From: Fimbriimonadaceae bacterium
GTDB lineage: Bacteria > Armatimonadota > UBA10988
Assembly (NCBI GenBank): GCA_020850355.1
Contig: JADZEX010000044.1
Location: forward strand, 62,001 to 126,000
DNA length: 64,000 nt
Direction: 5' to 3'
Position 1 is the first letter of the stretch. Each line of letters begins with the position of its first letter. The notes beneath the pieces were generated by a model, which ran no database searches, was not told the origin of the DNA, and saw nothing but the letters and a program-made list of their open reading frames with translations. This document shows positions 51,947 to 59,964 of this stretch, piece after piece. Position numbers and translations under genes: made by a program.

Positions 51947-52513
51947 ATGGCGCAAGCGATTGCGAAGCAGGACGGGCCCCGGGATGTCGATGCGGCGACG
52001 CTGAAGAACTGGCTGGACGCCGACCAGGCCGTGCTGATCGATGTCCGCGAGCCGGCGGAGTTTGCGGCGGGGCACATCCCTGGCGCGCTGCTGCTCCCGA
52101 GCAGCCGCTTCGAGGTGGGGCAGGTGCAGCCGGCGCCGGGCAAGATGCTGGTGCTGCACTGCGCCTCGGGCATGCGTGCGGGGGGCGTCTGCGAGAAGCT
52201 GTTGGCGGCCGGGTTGAGCGATGTGTTCATCTACCGCCCTGGGCTGAAGGGTTGGCAGGACGCCGGCTTCGCCGTCGAGGGCACCGGCCGTGGCCCGTTG
52301 CCGGTGATGCAGCAGACACAGCTCACGGTGGGGGTGATGGTCCTGTTGGGCCTGGCCCTTGGAGTGACGGTCTCGCAGTGGTTCCTGTTGCTGCCCGCGA
52401 TGGCGGGTGGCGGTCTGCTGCTAGCCGGCGCCACGGGCAACTGCCCGTTGGCCAACGGCCTTGCCAAACTGCCCTGGAACCAGGGCTGCGGCGGCGGAAG
52501 CTGCACGCGCTGA
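51947..52513 (+). CDS. Rhodanese fused to DUF2892-type membrane domain (YgaP-like)
   Basis: 188 residues. The rhodanese domain (~10-105) has LIDVREPAEFAAGHIPGA and the active-site loop LHCASGMRAGG with the persulfide-carrying Cys. A C-terminal domain with two hydrophobic helices ends in TGNCPLANGLAKLPWN, like the DUF2892 membrane part of YgaP. It transfers sulfane sulfur at the membrane. ATG 51947 (GGGAG 6 nt upstream) is preferred over 51941, which touches the SD. The operator over the promoter suggests persulfide- or metal-responsive control. Confidence 0.88.
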   Translation: MAQAIAKQDGPRDVDAATLKNWLDADQAVLIDVREPAEFAAGHIPGALLLPSSRFEVGQVQPAPGKMLVLHCASGMRAGGVCEKLLAAGLSDVFIYRPGLKGWQDAGFAVEGTGRGPLPVMQQTQLTVGVMVLLGLALGVTVSQWFLLLPAMAGGGLLLAGATGNCPLANGLAKLPWNQGCGGGSCTR

Positions 52514-52531
52514 GCTGGCTCGAGCGGTCAC

Positions 52532-52560
52532 GAAGCAGCCGGCGCCCGGCCGGCTGCTTC
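52532..52560. terminator. Hairpin between convergent genes
   Basis: An 11-bp perfect stem (GAAGCAGCCGG at 52532-52542 with 52550-52560) lies between the rhodanese and response-regulator 3' ends. There is no T-tract; it could act as a bidirectional terminator or mRNA end protector. Confidence 0.5.
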
Positions 52561-52924
52561 AGGCTGCCAGCAGGCTCTGTTCGAAGTCGCGGAGCAGCCC
52601 CAGGAGCTGGTCCAACTCGACCGGCTTCTCGACCACCGAGAGCACATTGGGGTGGCGCAGCAGCATGTCGGGCTCGTCGACGAAGGCCGACAGGACCACC
52701 ACGCCCGGCGCGGCGGGCATGCTGCGGAGCTGCTCGAGGACTTCCCAGCCGGTGACGTGCGGCATCAGCAGGTCCAGCAGCACCAGCGCCGGCTGGTACA
52801 GCTCGATCGCCGCGACCACGGTATCTCCGTCGGCGACCTCGATCACGTCGTGGCCCCCTTCGCGCAGCACATGGCAGAGCGTGAAGCGGACCAGTCGATC
52901 GTCGTCGGCAACCAGGACCTTCAT
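52559..52924 (-). CDS. Single-domain response regulator
   Basis: 121 residues, receiver domain only. MKVLVADDDRLVRFTL holds the acidic cluster, LVLLDLLMP the phospho-acceptor Asp, VVLSAF the Ser/Thr switch and VEKPV the conserved Lys. With no output domain it may relay phosphate or act by protein contact, as in CheY. ATG with GGAGG 5 nt upstream. The partner kinase is unknown; two kinases are encoded nearby. Confidence 0.88.
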   Translation of the reverse strand: MKVLVADDDRLVRFTLCHVLREGGHDVIEVADGDTVVAAIELYQPALVLLDLLMPHVTGWEVLEQLRSMPAAPGVVVLSAFVDEPDMLLRHPNVLSVVEKPVELDQLLGLLRDFEQSLLAA

Positions 52925-52990
52925 GGCGGCCTCCACCGGATGGGGCGTTGTCCCACCCGGAGTGCCAGGGCCTCCGGCCGGTGCAGTGCA

Positions 52991-53024
52991 ATGATGGACG
53001 TCAAAGCCCCCCTTTGACCATCAT
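52991..53024. repeat. Imperfect inverted repeat between two response-regulator genes
   Basis: Left arm 52991-53006 and right arm 53012-53024 (CTTTGACCATCAT) pair over 13 bp with a 3-nt insertion. A second repeat, GCTGTCA/TGACAGC, flanks about 24 nt at 53041-53078. They lie in the 210-nt gap between two regulator genes and could be operators. No T-tract follows. Confidence 0.45.
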
Positions 53025-53134
53025 GAAGCCAGATCGGTGATGCTGTCAGGCAGCGTTTGCGTGGTAACTTGGTGACAGCTCTTGCGCTGCCGTGACGAGG
53101 CGAGCCGCAGCGCGGGTGAGGGAGCGCCGGAGAC

Positions 53135-53866
53135 TCACTCGCTGATCGGCTCAGGCTGCACCACATCGAGGATCCCGGCGTTCAGCAAGTACCCGCGATA
53201 GCGGCGGGTCTCGAGGTGCTTACCCAGTCCGCCGGCCTGGTCGAGCTTCTTGCGGAGCCGGTAGATGTGAACTTCGAGGGTCTTCGATTCCGCCTCGACA
53301 TCGCCCTCCCAGACCAACTGCGTCAGGCGGTCTTTCGACATCAGGGTGCCGATGTTGGTGCAGAGGCTCAGCAGCAGGTCGAACTCTTTGCCCGGAAACT
53401 CGATCACCTGACCGAACACGGTAACGTTCTGCGAGCGGGTGTCGATATGGAGCGGGCCAAAGGTCTTGAGGTGACCCTCGCTGGGCGCCTGGCGCTCGAT
53501 ACTGACGCGGCGCAGCACGGCCCGTACGCGGCCGACCACCGATTCGCGCTGGAATGGTTTGGTGATGAAGTCATCGGCACCGGCCTCGAGGCCGACGATC
53601 TCGTCGTAGAGCTGGTCGCGCGCCGTCACGAAGATGATCGGAATGCGGCTGAACTGCCGGATCCGCCGGCAGCACTCGAAGCCATCGACCTCCGGCATCA
53701 TGATGTCGAGGGTCACCAGCTCGTACTCGCCACGGCGCAACATGGCGATGGCCTCTTCGGCGTTGAACGCCTCGTCGACCGTATAGCCGGCCGCGCGCAG
53801 GATGATTCGTAGCAGTTCGCGGGTGTTGGGATCGTCGTCGACGACCAGCACACGACCCTCGCTCAT
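53135..53866 (-). CDS. OmpR/PhoB-family response regulator
   Basis: 243 residues. Receiver domain: VLVVDDDPNTRELL, VTLDIMMPEVDG with the phospho-acceptor Asp, FVTARD and TKPF. The C-terminal winged-helix DNA-binding domain has FPGKEFDLLLSLC, WEGDVEAESKTLEVHIYRLR and RRYRGYLL. It is a transcription factor controlled by phosphorylation; targets unknown. ATG with GGAGG 5 nt upstream, 15 nt after the small membrane protein gene. Confidence 0.92.
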   Translation of the reverse strand: MSEGRVLVVDDDPNTRELLRIILRAAGYTVDEAFNAEEAIAMLRRGEYELVTLDIMMPEVDGFECCRRIRQFSRIPIIFVTARDQLYDEIVGLEAGADDFITKPFQRESVVGRVRAVLRRVSIERQAPSEGHLKTFGPLHIDTRSQNVTVFGQVIEFPGKEFDLLLSLCTNIGTLMSKDRLTQLVWEGDVEAESKTLEVHIYRLRKKLDQAGGLGKHLETRRYRGYLLNAGILDVVQPEPISE

Positions 53867-53880
53867 GGGTGCCTCCGGAT

Positions 53881-54150
53881 CTATCCGTCCCGCTTCAGCT
53901 CGCTGAGCACCCGCAACGCCCGTTGCACGGCCAGGGACCCGACTCCGACCAGCAGCCAGCTCAACACAGTCATCCCCAGAAAGCTCCTGCTGGCCACTGC
54001 CCAGGATCGCGCCATCGCCTCATCACCGGCCTGCCGTGTGGTCTGCTTCTGGAACCAGCAGTAAGTCGCCAGCAGCGGCAGCCCCAACAGCAGCAATCCG
54101 CCGCCCCAGAGCATCCAGCGCAGCCAGTGTAGCGGTTCTGGTCCGTCCAT
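53881..54150 (-). CDS. Small two-helix membrane protein
   Basis: 89 residues with two transmembrane helices (WGGGLLLLGLPLLATYCWF and GMTVLSWLLVGVGSLAV) separated by a soluble loop. Function unknown. ATG with GGGAG 5 nt upstream and its own promoter. It is the first gene of a two-gene unit with the OmpR-type regulator, so a sensory or accessory role is possible. Confidence 0.65.
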   Translation of the reverse strand: MDGPEPLHWLRWMLWGGGLLLLGLPLLATYCWFQKQTTRQAGDEAMARSWAVASRSFLGMTVLSWLLVGVGSLAVQRALRVLSELKRDG

Positions 54151-54180
54151 CGCTGCTCCCGTGGGGCCGCGCCAGCCCCC

Positions 54181-54209
54181 AATCTACCACACGCCACGCC
54201 CGCCGCCAA
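54181..54209 (-). promoter_or_regulatory. Promoter of the membrane-protein/response-regulator unit
   Basis: Minus-strand TTGGCG (54204-54209), 17 nt, TAGATT (54181-54186), about 30 nt before the ATG. Confidence 0.5.
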
Positions 54210-54237
54210 ATGCGCCACCTGACCGCTGCGTGAACGC

Positions 54238-55461
54238 TCATTCGGCAGCCAGCGGCGGGACCTCCTGGGCCAGGGCCGCCAGCAGCCCGGCGACCCGCGC
54301 GCGCAGCTCCGTGGTGACGGCCGTCACCGCCGCTCGCCGGTCCTGTTCGTACGCGGCCAGGTGGTCGGCCAGGTGGATCGGCTCGCCGACCCGGACGATG
54401 GCCCGCCGCGGGCCGTAGACCAGATCGCGGCCGGAGACTTCCTTCTCCAGACGACCGATCACATCGAGGTACCGCTCGGCGGAGGGGTAGGACTTGACGT
54501 ACTCGTCGCGCACCGCCTGGAAGGTCTGCAGGCAGGCCAGATCGCGGTACACCTGCTGCCAGAAGGCCCGCCGGCTGGCCGGCAGACTGGCCGCGTCGAG
54601 GCGCTCCTCGAGGGCGTTGAAGAGCCGCCGCAGCCGTTCGGGGGTGGTCTCGTGCGGCAGCGGGCGGACCTCCAGAGCGGCCGAGTGGCGGCTCAGCAGC
54701 TCGCGGTAGAGCCGCTCCAGGCGGTGATCGAGGGTTTCCTGCTCGGCCACCGCCAGCCCACTGCGACGCTCCAGGCGCGACAGCACGGCCTGGCCCACCC
54801 GGCGCAGGCGGTCGTACCGCCCGAGCCGTAGCGGCGGCAGCCGCAACTGCTCCTCGAGCCGCGCCAGACGCGCGTCGATCACCGCCGTCATGTCCTTCAG
54901 GTAGGCATACTTGATGGCGATTGGCAGCAGCTTGACATCCGCCCCGAGGCCCGCCTTCTGGCGGTCCTGAGCACCCCAGAAGCCGAGCTGCGCGATGCCC
55001 TCCTGGAAGGCGATCAGGGTGTCGTTGAGGCCGTAGGTCTCGCCCTCGGGGAACGCCAAGATCGCCCGCCCGTCGCGCAGGTGCTCGCGGGTCGCGGCGA
55101 ACGCGGCCCGGTCGGTCGTGCCCCGGCGGATGCTGTAGCCGCCGATACCCCGCAGAAACGGGATCGCCCAGACGACGTCCTGCATCGTGCTCGCCGCGAT
55201 CATGTAGCGTGCCTGGGCGCTGACATGGTCGAGCTGCTCGAACACCAGCACCGGTTCGTGCAGCGACGGGTGGTTCGGGCAGATCAGCGCCGGCCCGCGG
55301 GTGACCGCCTGGAGCCGCGCCAGGTCCGGCGGATCGAGCCGCACGTGGTGGATGCGCATCCAGAACTTCTTCAGCCCCGGCACCACGACAAACCGCGCGA
55401 AGGCTTTCCACAGCAGGCTCGGCTGCGGTCCGAGGTACTTGAAGCGCGCTCGACCAGCCAC
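54238..55461 (-). CDS. PlsC-like acyltransferase with long C-terminal extension
   Basis: 407 residues. The 1-acylglycerol-3-phosphate acyltransferase fold is shown by ALICPNHPSLHEPVL (the NHxxxxD motif with Glu for Asp) and AILAFPEGETYGLND. About 200 extra helical residues follow, which short PlsC enzymes lack. It may acylate a lipid other than lysophosphatidate. GTG 55461 has GGAGG 5 nt upstream. The longer frame to ATG 55533 has no SD and would overlap the divergent kinase gene. Confidence 0.75.
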   Translation of the reverse strand: MAGRARFKYLGPQPSLLWKAFARFVVVPGLKKFWMRIHHVRLDPPDLARLQAVTRGPALICPNHPSLHEPVLVFEQLDHVSAQARYMIAASTMQDVVWAIPFLRGIGGYSIRRGTTDRAAFAATREHLRDGRAILAFPEGETYGLNDTLIAFQEGIAQLGFWGAQDRQKAGLGADVKLLPIAIKYAYLKDMTAVIDARLARLEEQLRLPPLRLGRYDRLRRVGQAVLSRLERRSGLAVAEQETLDHRLERLYRELLSRHSAALEVRPLPHETTPERLRRLFNALEERLDAASLPASRRAFWQQVYRDLACLQTFQAVRDEYVKSYPSAERYLDVIGRLEKEVSGRDLVYGPRRAIVRVGEPIHLADHLAAYEQDRRAAVTAVTTELRARVAGLLAALAQEVPPLAAE

Positions 55462-55531
55462 GGCCCCCTCCAATCCGAGTTCACTTTGGAGTCGCCGAGA
55501 CGTGCCAGAGGCTCGGCATATAACCCATACC

Positions 55532-56515
55532 ATGAGTACCTACCAGGCCGTTCTGCAAGTGTCCGATCCCGATCTGGCCGCACTCGCGCAGCAGGCGCTG
55601 AGCGAGCTCGGGATGGCAGTGCTGCGCGAGCCGGGCGATCCGGCGGTGGTGGGCATCGCCGATGGCGACCCGGCCACGGCCCGCGCGGCGCTCGGCAGCG
55701 AGTTGCCGCTGCTGCTGCTGGGTGGCGCCCCCGAAACGGCCGACGACTCCACCGAAGTGCTGGCCGGCGTCGCCAGCGTGCGGCGGATCCGCCGCCTGGC
55801 GGCCGCCCTCTGCGAGCGCTCGCCGCGCGAGCTCCGCCGGCTGACGCAGGTGGCCGGTCTGCTCCACGACGTGCGGCTGGCCTGGTGCCAGACGCTCGGC
55901 TACCTCGATGTCCTCGCCCTCGCCGAGCCGTCGCTGCCGCGGGCGCAGCTCGCCGACCTGTCACAGGCGCGGTACGCCGCTCGGCGGGCCGCGGCGCTGT
56001 TGGACGGCATGTTGGACCTGCTCCGACAGACTGCCGGCGCGCCGCCGCGGTTGGAGCGTTGCGATCTGGCCGAGCTGGCCGGCGAGACGCTGGCCGTCGC
56101 CGGCGGCTCGGGGAAGCTCGCCCAGATCACCCTGCAGCTCGATGCCGGGCGGGGCGACTGGGCCGTGCTGGCCGACCGCGCGGCGCTCGAACGGATCCTC
56201 CTGAACCTGGTCGACAACGCGATTCGCCACTCGCCGCCGCAGGGCCAGGTGAGCGTCACGCTGAGCGAGGCGGACGACGACTTGGAGCTGGTGGTGGCCG
56301 ACCAGGGGCGCGGTCTGAGCGGGGTGGGGGACGACCTCTTCCGACCGTTCCAGAGCGGCGGCCGCGGGGCTGGGATCGGCCTCAGCATCGCCCGTGACCT
56401 GGCTCGCCAGGCGGGCGGCGACCTTCAGGCGTCGAACCGGCCTGGCGGTGGCAGCGCCTTCACGCTGCGCTGGCCACGGCTGCTCACCAGCCCCGAGCGA
56501 CGTCGCGCACGCTGA
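55532..56515 (+). CDS. Histidine-kinase-like protein with degenerate receiver-like N-terminus
   Basis: 327 residues. The first ~95 residues (AVLQVSDPDLAALAQQAL ... LLLLGGAPE) look like a receiver-type fold without phosphorylation residues. A HisKA-like helix contains LLHDVRLAWCQTL, a poor match to an H-box. The HATPase domain is good: NLVDNAIRHSPPQG, VADQGRGLS and GAGIGLSIARDLAR. There is no SD. A TATAAC box (55519-55524) ends 7 nt before the ATG, so the mRNA may be leaderless. Its 3' end overlaps rseP by 32 nt. Confidence 0.75.
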   Translation: MSTYQAVLQVSDPDLAALAQQALSELGMAVLREPGDPAVVGIADGDPATARAALGSELPLLLLGGAPETADDSTEVLAGVASVRRIRRLAAALCERSPRELRRLTQVAGLLHDVRLAWCQTLGYLDVLALAEPSLPRAQLADLSQARYAARRAAALLDGMLDLLRQTAGAPPRLERCDLAELAGETLAVAGGSGKLAQITLQLDAGRGDWAVLADRAALERILLNLVDNAIRHSPPQGQVSVTLSEADDDLELVVADQGRGLSGVGDDLFRPFQSGGRGAGIGLSIARDLARQAGGDLQASNRPGGGSAFTLRWPRLLTSPERRRAR

Positions 56516-57929
56516 CCAGCACCATCAACAGCAGCAGCAGCACCAGCCCGACAGCGTGGATGTAGCCTTCGATCTGGCGCACCAACCGCGCGCTGGCTTC
56601 CTTGAACCCGACCAGCCGCAGCGCCCGGCGCGCGACGGGGGTCAGTAGCACGAAGATAATCCGTCCGCCGTCGAGGGCCGGCAGCGGCAGCAGGTTGAAG
56701 ACGCCGATCATGATCGACAGCAGCCCCGCCCAGTTGATCAGATCCCAGGCCCCCAGGAAGGCCTGCTCCGAGAGCAACTTGACGATCTGCACCGGCCCGC
56801 CGACCTGATCGAACTTGCGTCCAGTGAACAGATCGACAATGGAGCGCAGCACGTTGTGCAGCACTTCGTAGCTGGTGCGGCACCCTTCGACCAGCGCCGC
56901 GCCGGCGCCCAGGCGGTGGAACTCCCGTTGCAGCGCCAGCCCGGCTTCGCCCAACAGGTACGTCTCGACCCGGCGGTCGTCTTCGTTCTGGCCTGGCTGC
57001 AGCTTGGCCAGCCGCTGGTCCTTGCGGGGCCGCGGCACCACGGTCAGGTCGTGGAGCTGGCCGCCGCGAGCGACCTGCAGGACCACCCCCGGCAAGGTCA
57101 CCTCGCCGGGATCGCGCAGTTCGTCGGCCTCCGGGACCTGTTGCAGGGCCAGCAGGATGTCGGTGGGCTGGGCGACTGGCGTGCCATTGACGGCGACGAT
57201 CCGGTCATCGGGCAAGAGCCCGGCCTGCCGCGCCGGACCCGCCGGCTCGGTGTGGCTGACCACGGGCAGATAGACCCGGTCGGCGAACTCGACCCCAATC
57301 TTGTAGCCGCTGCCGGTCCGCCCGGCCTGGGGCGTCAGCGTCACGGCGCGAGTCAGCTCGCCCTGCTGCAGCGTGACCTGCAGCGGTCGCCCGCCCGACT
57401 GCTGGACCGCCGCCTTGACCTGGTCGGGCTGCTGCGTCGGACGGCCGTCGACCGCTGCGATCCGCCAGCCGGGCGCGACCCCAGCGACGTCGGCGGCCGA
57501 CCCTGCGACCACCTTGGCGACCGTCGTGTCGGGCCGCGGCGGGACGCCCCAGAGGCCGAACAGCAGACAGAAGATCACCACCGCCAAGAGCACATTGAAG
57601 GCCGCGCCCGCCACCAGCGTGGCGACCTGCTGGTAGACCGGCCGCGCGTAGAAGGTGTGCGGCGCCACCTCGGCGGTGGGCTCCCCCTCCAGGCCGCGAA
57701 TCCGGACGTAACCCATGAAGAGGAACGGGCAGACCCGGTACAGCGTCTCGCCGCGACGGCGCGACCAGATGGTCGGACCAACGCCGACCGCGAACTCGTC
57801 GACCTCCATCCGCGACCACTTCGCGACCAGGAAGTGCCCGAGTTCGTGGATCAGGATGATGCCGCCGAGCACGCAGACGATCTGCAGGCCGCGCAGCAAC
57901 TTGAACCAGATGGCGTGGTCTTCGAACAC
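56484..57929 (-). CDS. rseP: Site-2 intramembrane metalloprotease (RseP-like)
   Basis: 481 residues. The zinc motif HELGH lies in the first transmembrane helix, followed by two PDZ-like domains (GWRIAAVDGRPTQQPDQV and DDRIVAVNGTPVAQPTD). The second active-site motif NLLPLPALDGG is near the C-terminus, before the last helix. RseP cleaves anti-sigma factors and signal-peptide remnants in the membrane. Its place after dxr is conserved widely. GTG start overlapping the region just after the dxr stop, with AAGAGG 10 nt upstream. Confidence 0.9.
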   Translation of the reverse strand: MFEDHAIWFKLLRGLQIVCVLGGIILIHELGHFLVAKWSRMEVDEFAVGVGPTIWSRRRGETLYRVCPFLFMGYVRIRGLEGEPTAEVAPHTFYARPVYQQVATLVAGAAFNVLLAVVIFCLLFGLWGVPPRPDTTVAKVVAGSAADVAGVAPGWRIAAVDGRPTQQPDQVKAAVQQSGGRPLQVTLQQGELTRAVTLTPQAGRTGSGYKIGVEFADRVYLPVVSHTEPAGPARQAGLLPDDRIVAVNGTPVAQPTDILLALQQVPEADELRDPGEVTLPGVVLQVARGGQLHDLTVVPRPRKDQRLAKLQPGQNEDDRRVETYLLGEAGLALQREFHRLGAGAALVEGCRTSYEVLHNVLRSIVDLFTGRKFDQVGGPVQIVKLLSEQAFLGAWDLINWAGLLSIMIGVFNLLPLPALDGGRIIFVLLTPVARRALRLVGFKEASARLVRQIEGYIHAVGLVLLLLLMVLVSVRDVARGW

Positions 57930-57931
57930 CC

Positions 57932-59074
57932 TCAGCTCACCTCTTGGGCCGCTCGGCGGGCCCAGGCGTCGGCCGCCAGCAGCGTGGCCAGATCGCTGGC
58001 GGCCTGTACCTCATGTTGGTGCATCACGGTCTCGACGGTCTCTGCAATCTGCAAGAAGCGCAGCTCACCGGCCAGGAACCGGTCGACAGCCACTTCGTTG
58101 GCGGCGTTCATCACCGCCGGCAGGGTGCCCCCGGCGCGGGCCGCCGCATAGGCCAGGCCGAGACAGGGAAAGGCGTCGAAGTCCGGCGGCTCAAAAGTGA
58201 GCTGTCCGACGGCCGCCAGATCGAGCCGCCGGCGCGGACTGACCTGGCGCGCGGGGAAGGTCAGCGCGAACTGGATCGGCGTGCGCATGTCGGGGTAGTC
58301 CATCTGCGCCAGCACACTCCCGTCGCGAAACTCGACCATCGAGTGAATGATGCTCTGCGGGTGGAGCAGCACGTCGACTTGATCCACCGGCAGTCCGAAC
58401 AGCCACCGCGCCTCGATCACCTCGAGCCCCTTGTTCATCAAGGTGCTGCTGTCGATGGTGATCTTCGGACCCATCTTCCAGGTCGGATGCGCCAAAGCCT
58501 CGGCCACGCCGACCGCGGCCAGGTCTGCCCGAGTCTTACCCCGGAACGGACCGCCCGAAGCAGTCAAGATCAGACGCGCCACGCTGGCGGGATCTTCACC
58601 GCGCAGGCACTGGTAGATCGCCGAGTGCTCGCTGTCGATGGGAACCAGCGGCTGGCCGTTACGGCGGCTCAGCGCCATGATCAGCTCGCCCGCGATCACC
58701 AGCGGTTCTTTGTTGGCCGGAGCGACGCGCTTGCCGGCCTGCAGCGCCGCCAGAATCGGCGGCAGCCCGAGCGCGCCGGTGACCGCGGCGACCACCAGCT
58801 CGGCCCGGGCGACGGTGGCCACGGTCAGCAGGCCCGCCGGCCCGACCTCGATGGGCGTGGACCGCCCGACGCGCTCGATCAGCGCGGTGCGGCTGGCCTC
58901 GTCGGCGACGGCCACCAGCTCGGGCCGCAACAGCCGCATCTGCGCCGCCAGCAGCTCGACATTGCGGCCGGCCGCCAGGGCGACCACCTGGTATTCGTCG
59001 CCCAGGCTCTGCACCACATCGATGGTCTGCGTGCCGATGGAGCCGGTCGACCCGAGCAGCGCGATTCGCGTCAT
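57932..59074 (-). CDS. dxr: 1-deoxy-D-xylulose 5-phosphate reductoisomerase
   Basis: 380 residues, normal length. NADPH-binding ALLGSTGSIGTQTIDVV, the metal/substrate site VPIDSEHSAIYQCL, TASGGPFRGK, WKMGPKITIDSSTLMNKGLE, and HPQSIIHSMVEF with the C-terminal LAYAAARAGGTLPAVMNAANE. It makes MEP, the committed intermediate of the non-mevalonate isoprenoid pathway that supplies UppS encoded upstream. ATG overlaps the preceding stop by 4 nt (ATGA). Confidence 0.95.
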   Translation of the reverse strand: MTRIALLGSTGSIGTQTIDVVQSLGDEYQVVALAAGRNVELLAAQMRLLRPELVAVADEASRTALIERVGRSTPIEVGPAGLLTVATVARAELVVAAVTGALGLPPILAALQAGKRVAPANKEPLVIAGELIMALSRRNGQPLVPIDSEHSAIYQCLRGEDPASVARLILTASGGPFRGKTRADLAAVGVAEALAHPTWKMGPKITIDSSTLMNKGLEVIEARWLFGLPVDQVDVLLHPQSIIHSMVEFRDGSVLAQMDYPDMRTPIQFALTFPARQVSPRRRLDLAAVGQLTFEPPDFDAFPCLGLAYAAARAGGTLPAVMNAANEVAVDRFLAGELRFLQIAETVETVMHQHEVQAASDLATLLAADAWARRAAQEVS

Positions 59075-59964
59075 CCCAGGAATCCCTGTACCGCCAGCCA
59101 CGCCAGACAGAAGCCCGGCGCCAGCGGCAGCATGTAGTCGGTCGCCCCGCCGGCGAAATGGCGGTCGTAGAAGCCCTGGCAGACCGCCACCTGCGCCGGC
59201 AGGTTGGCCCGCAGCGTGTCCAGGTCGCTCCAGTGCGCCAGCCGCACCAGCAGCTCCTGACCCACCACCAGGCCGAGGCCCATCAGCAGCCCGGCCGCCG
59301 CCAGGGCGCCGAACGAGTAAGCCGCGCCGCCCGCGCCAGCGGCACCGGCCGCCGCCAGAATCACCGCCGGCAGGACCACCCGCACCAGCCGTCCCCGCGG
59401 CGTCGGCCGGCGGTAGCGCGCCGTCTGCGGCAACCCGTCGAGCTGTGCCCCGAGGCCCTGCGCCAGCCAGGCGGCGCCGAGCAGCAAGACCACCAGCGCG
59501 GTACCGGACGGCGTGACCCGGCCTGCTCCGGCCACCTGCAACAACAAGGCCCCGGCCAGGCCGCCGGCCACCAGCAGCGGCAGCAGCAACGCCAGGAGCA
59601 GCGAGGGCAGCCACTGCCCGCGCTGGCGCTCCTTCAGCTCGGTGGTCACCGCCGCGGCCAGCACCAGCGTGAACATCGACAGCACCACGGCGTTGACCAG
59701 CTCCAGGAACGGCGACTCGAGGTCACACCGGAAGTAGGCGACATGCCCCAACACGATGCAGCAGACCATTTCCATGACGGGTGCCGAAAGGTACTGCTCG
59801 CGCCGGGCGGCGGCGGCGGCCAGCTCCCGCGCAATCTGTGTCGACGCCGCCAGCAGCACCAGCAGCAGCGGTGCCCCGCGCAACGCGGGGACGCCATCAG
59901 CGGCGCACAGCGCCAGCAGCAGCACGGCCCCGATGGCGGGTCCAAGACGACTAGGTTGTGGCAT
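59071..59964 (-). CDS. Polytopic membrane protein in the cdsA position, degenerate CdsA-like
   Basis: 297 residues with about eight hydrophobic segments, the size and topology of phosphatidate cytidylyltransferase, in the conserved uppS-cdsA-dxr-rseP slot. The CdsA signature (KRxxxxKD ... PGHGGxxDRxD) is not present. The matching region reads VRLAHWSDLDTL ... CQGFYDRHFAGG, which keeps only a G-x-x-D-R core. It may be an inactive or strongly diverged CdsA. ATG overlaps uppS by 14 nt and the stop overlaps dxr, so it is translated with essential genes. Confidence 0.7.
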   Translation of the reverse strand: MPQPSRLGPAIGAVLLLALCAADGVPALRGAPLLLVLLAASTQIARELAAAAARREQYLSAPVMEMVCCIVLGHVAYFRCDLESPFLELVNAVVLSMFTLVLAAAVTTELKERQRGQWLPSLLLALLLPLLVAGGLAGALLLQVAGAGRVTPSGTALVVLLLGAAWLAQGLGAQLDGLPQTARYRRPTPRGRLVRVVLPAVILAAAGAAGAGGAAYSFGALAAAGLLMGLGLVVGQELLVRLAHWSDLDTLRANLPAQVAVCQGFYDRHFAGGATDYMLPLAPGFCLAWLAVQGFLG

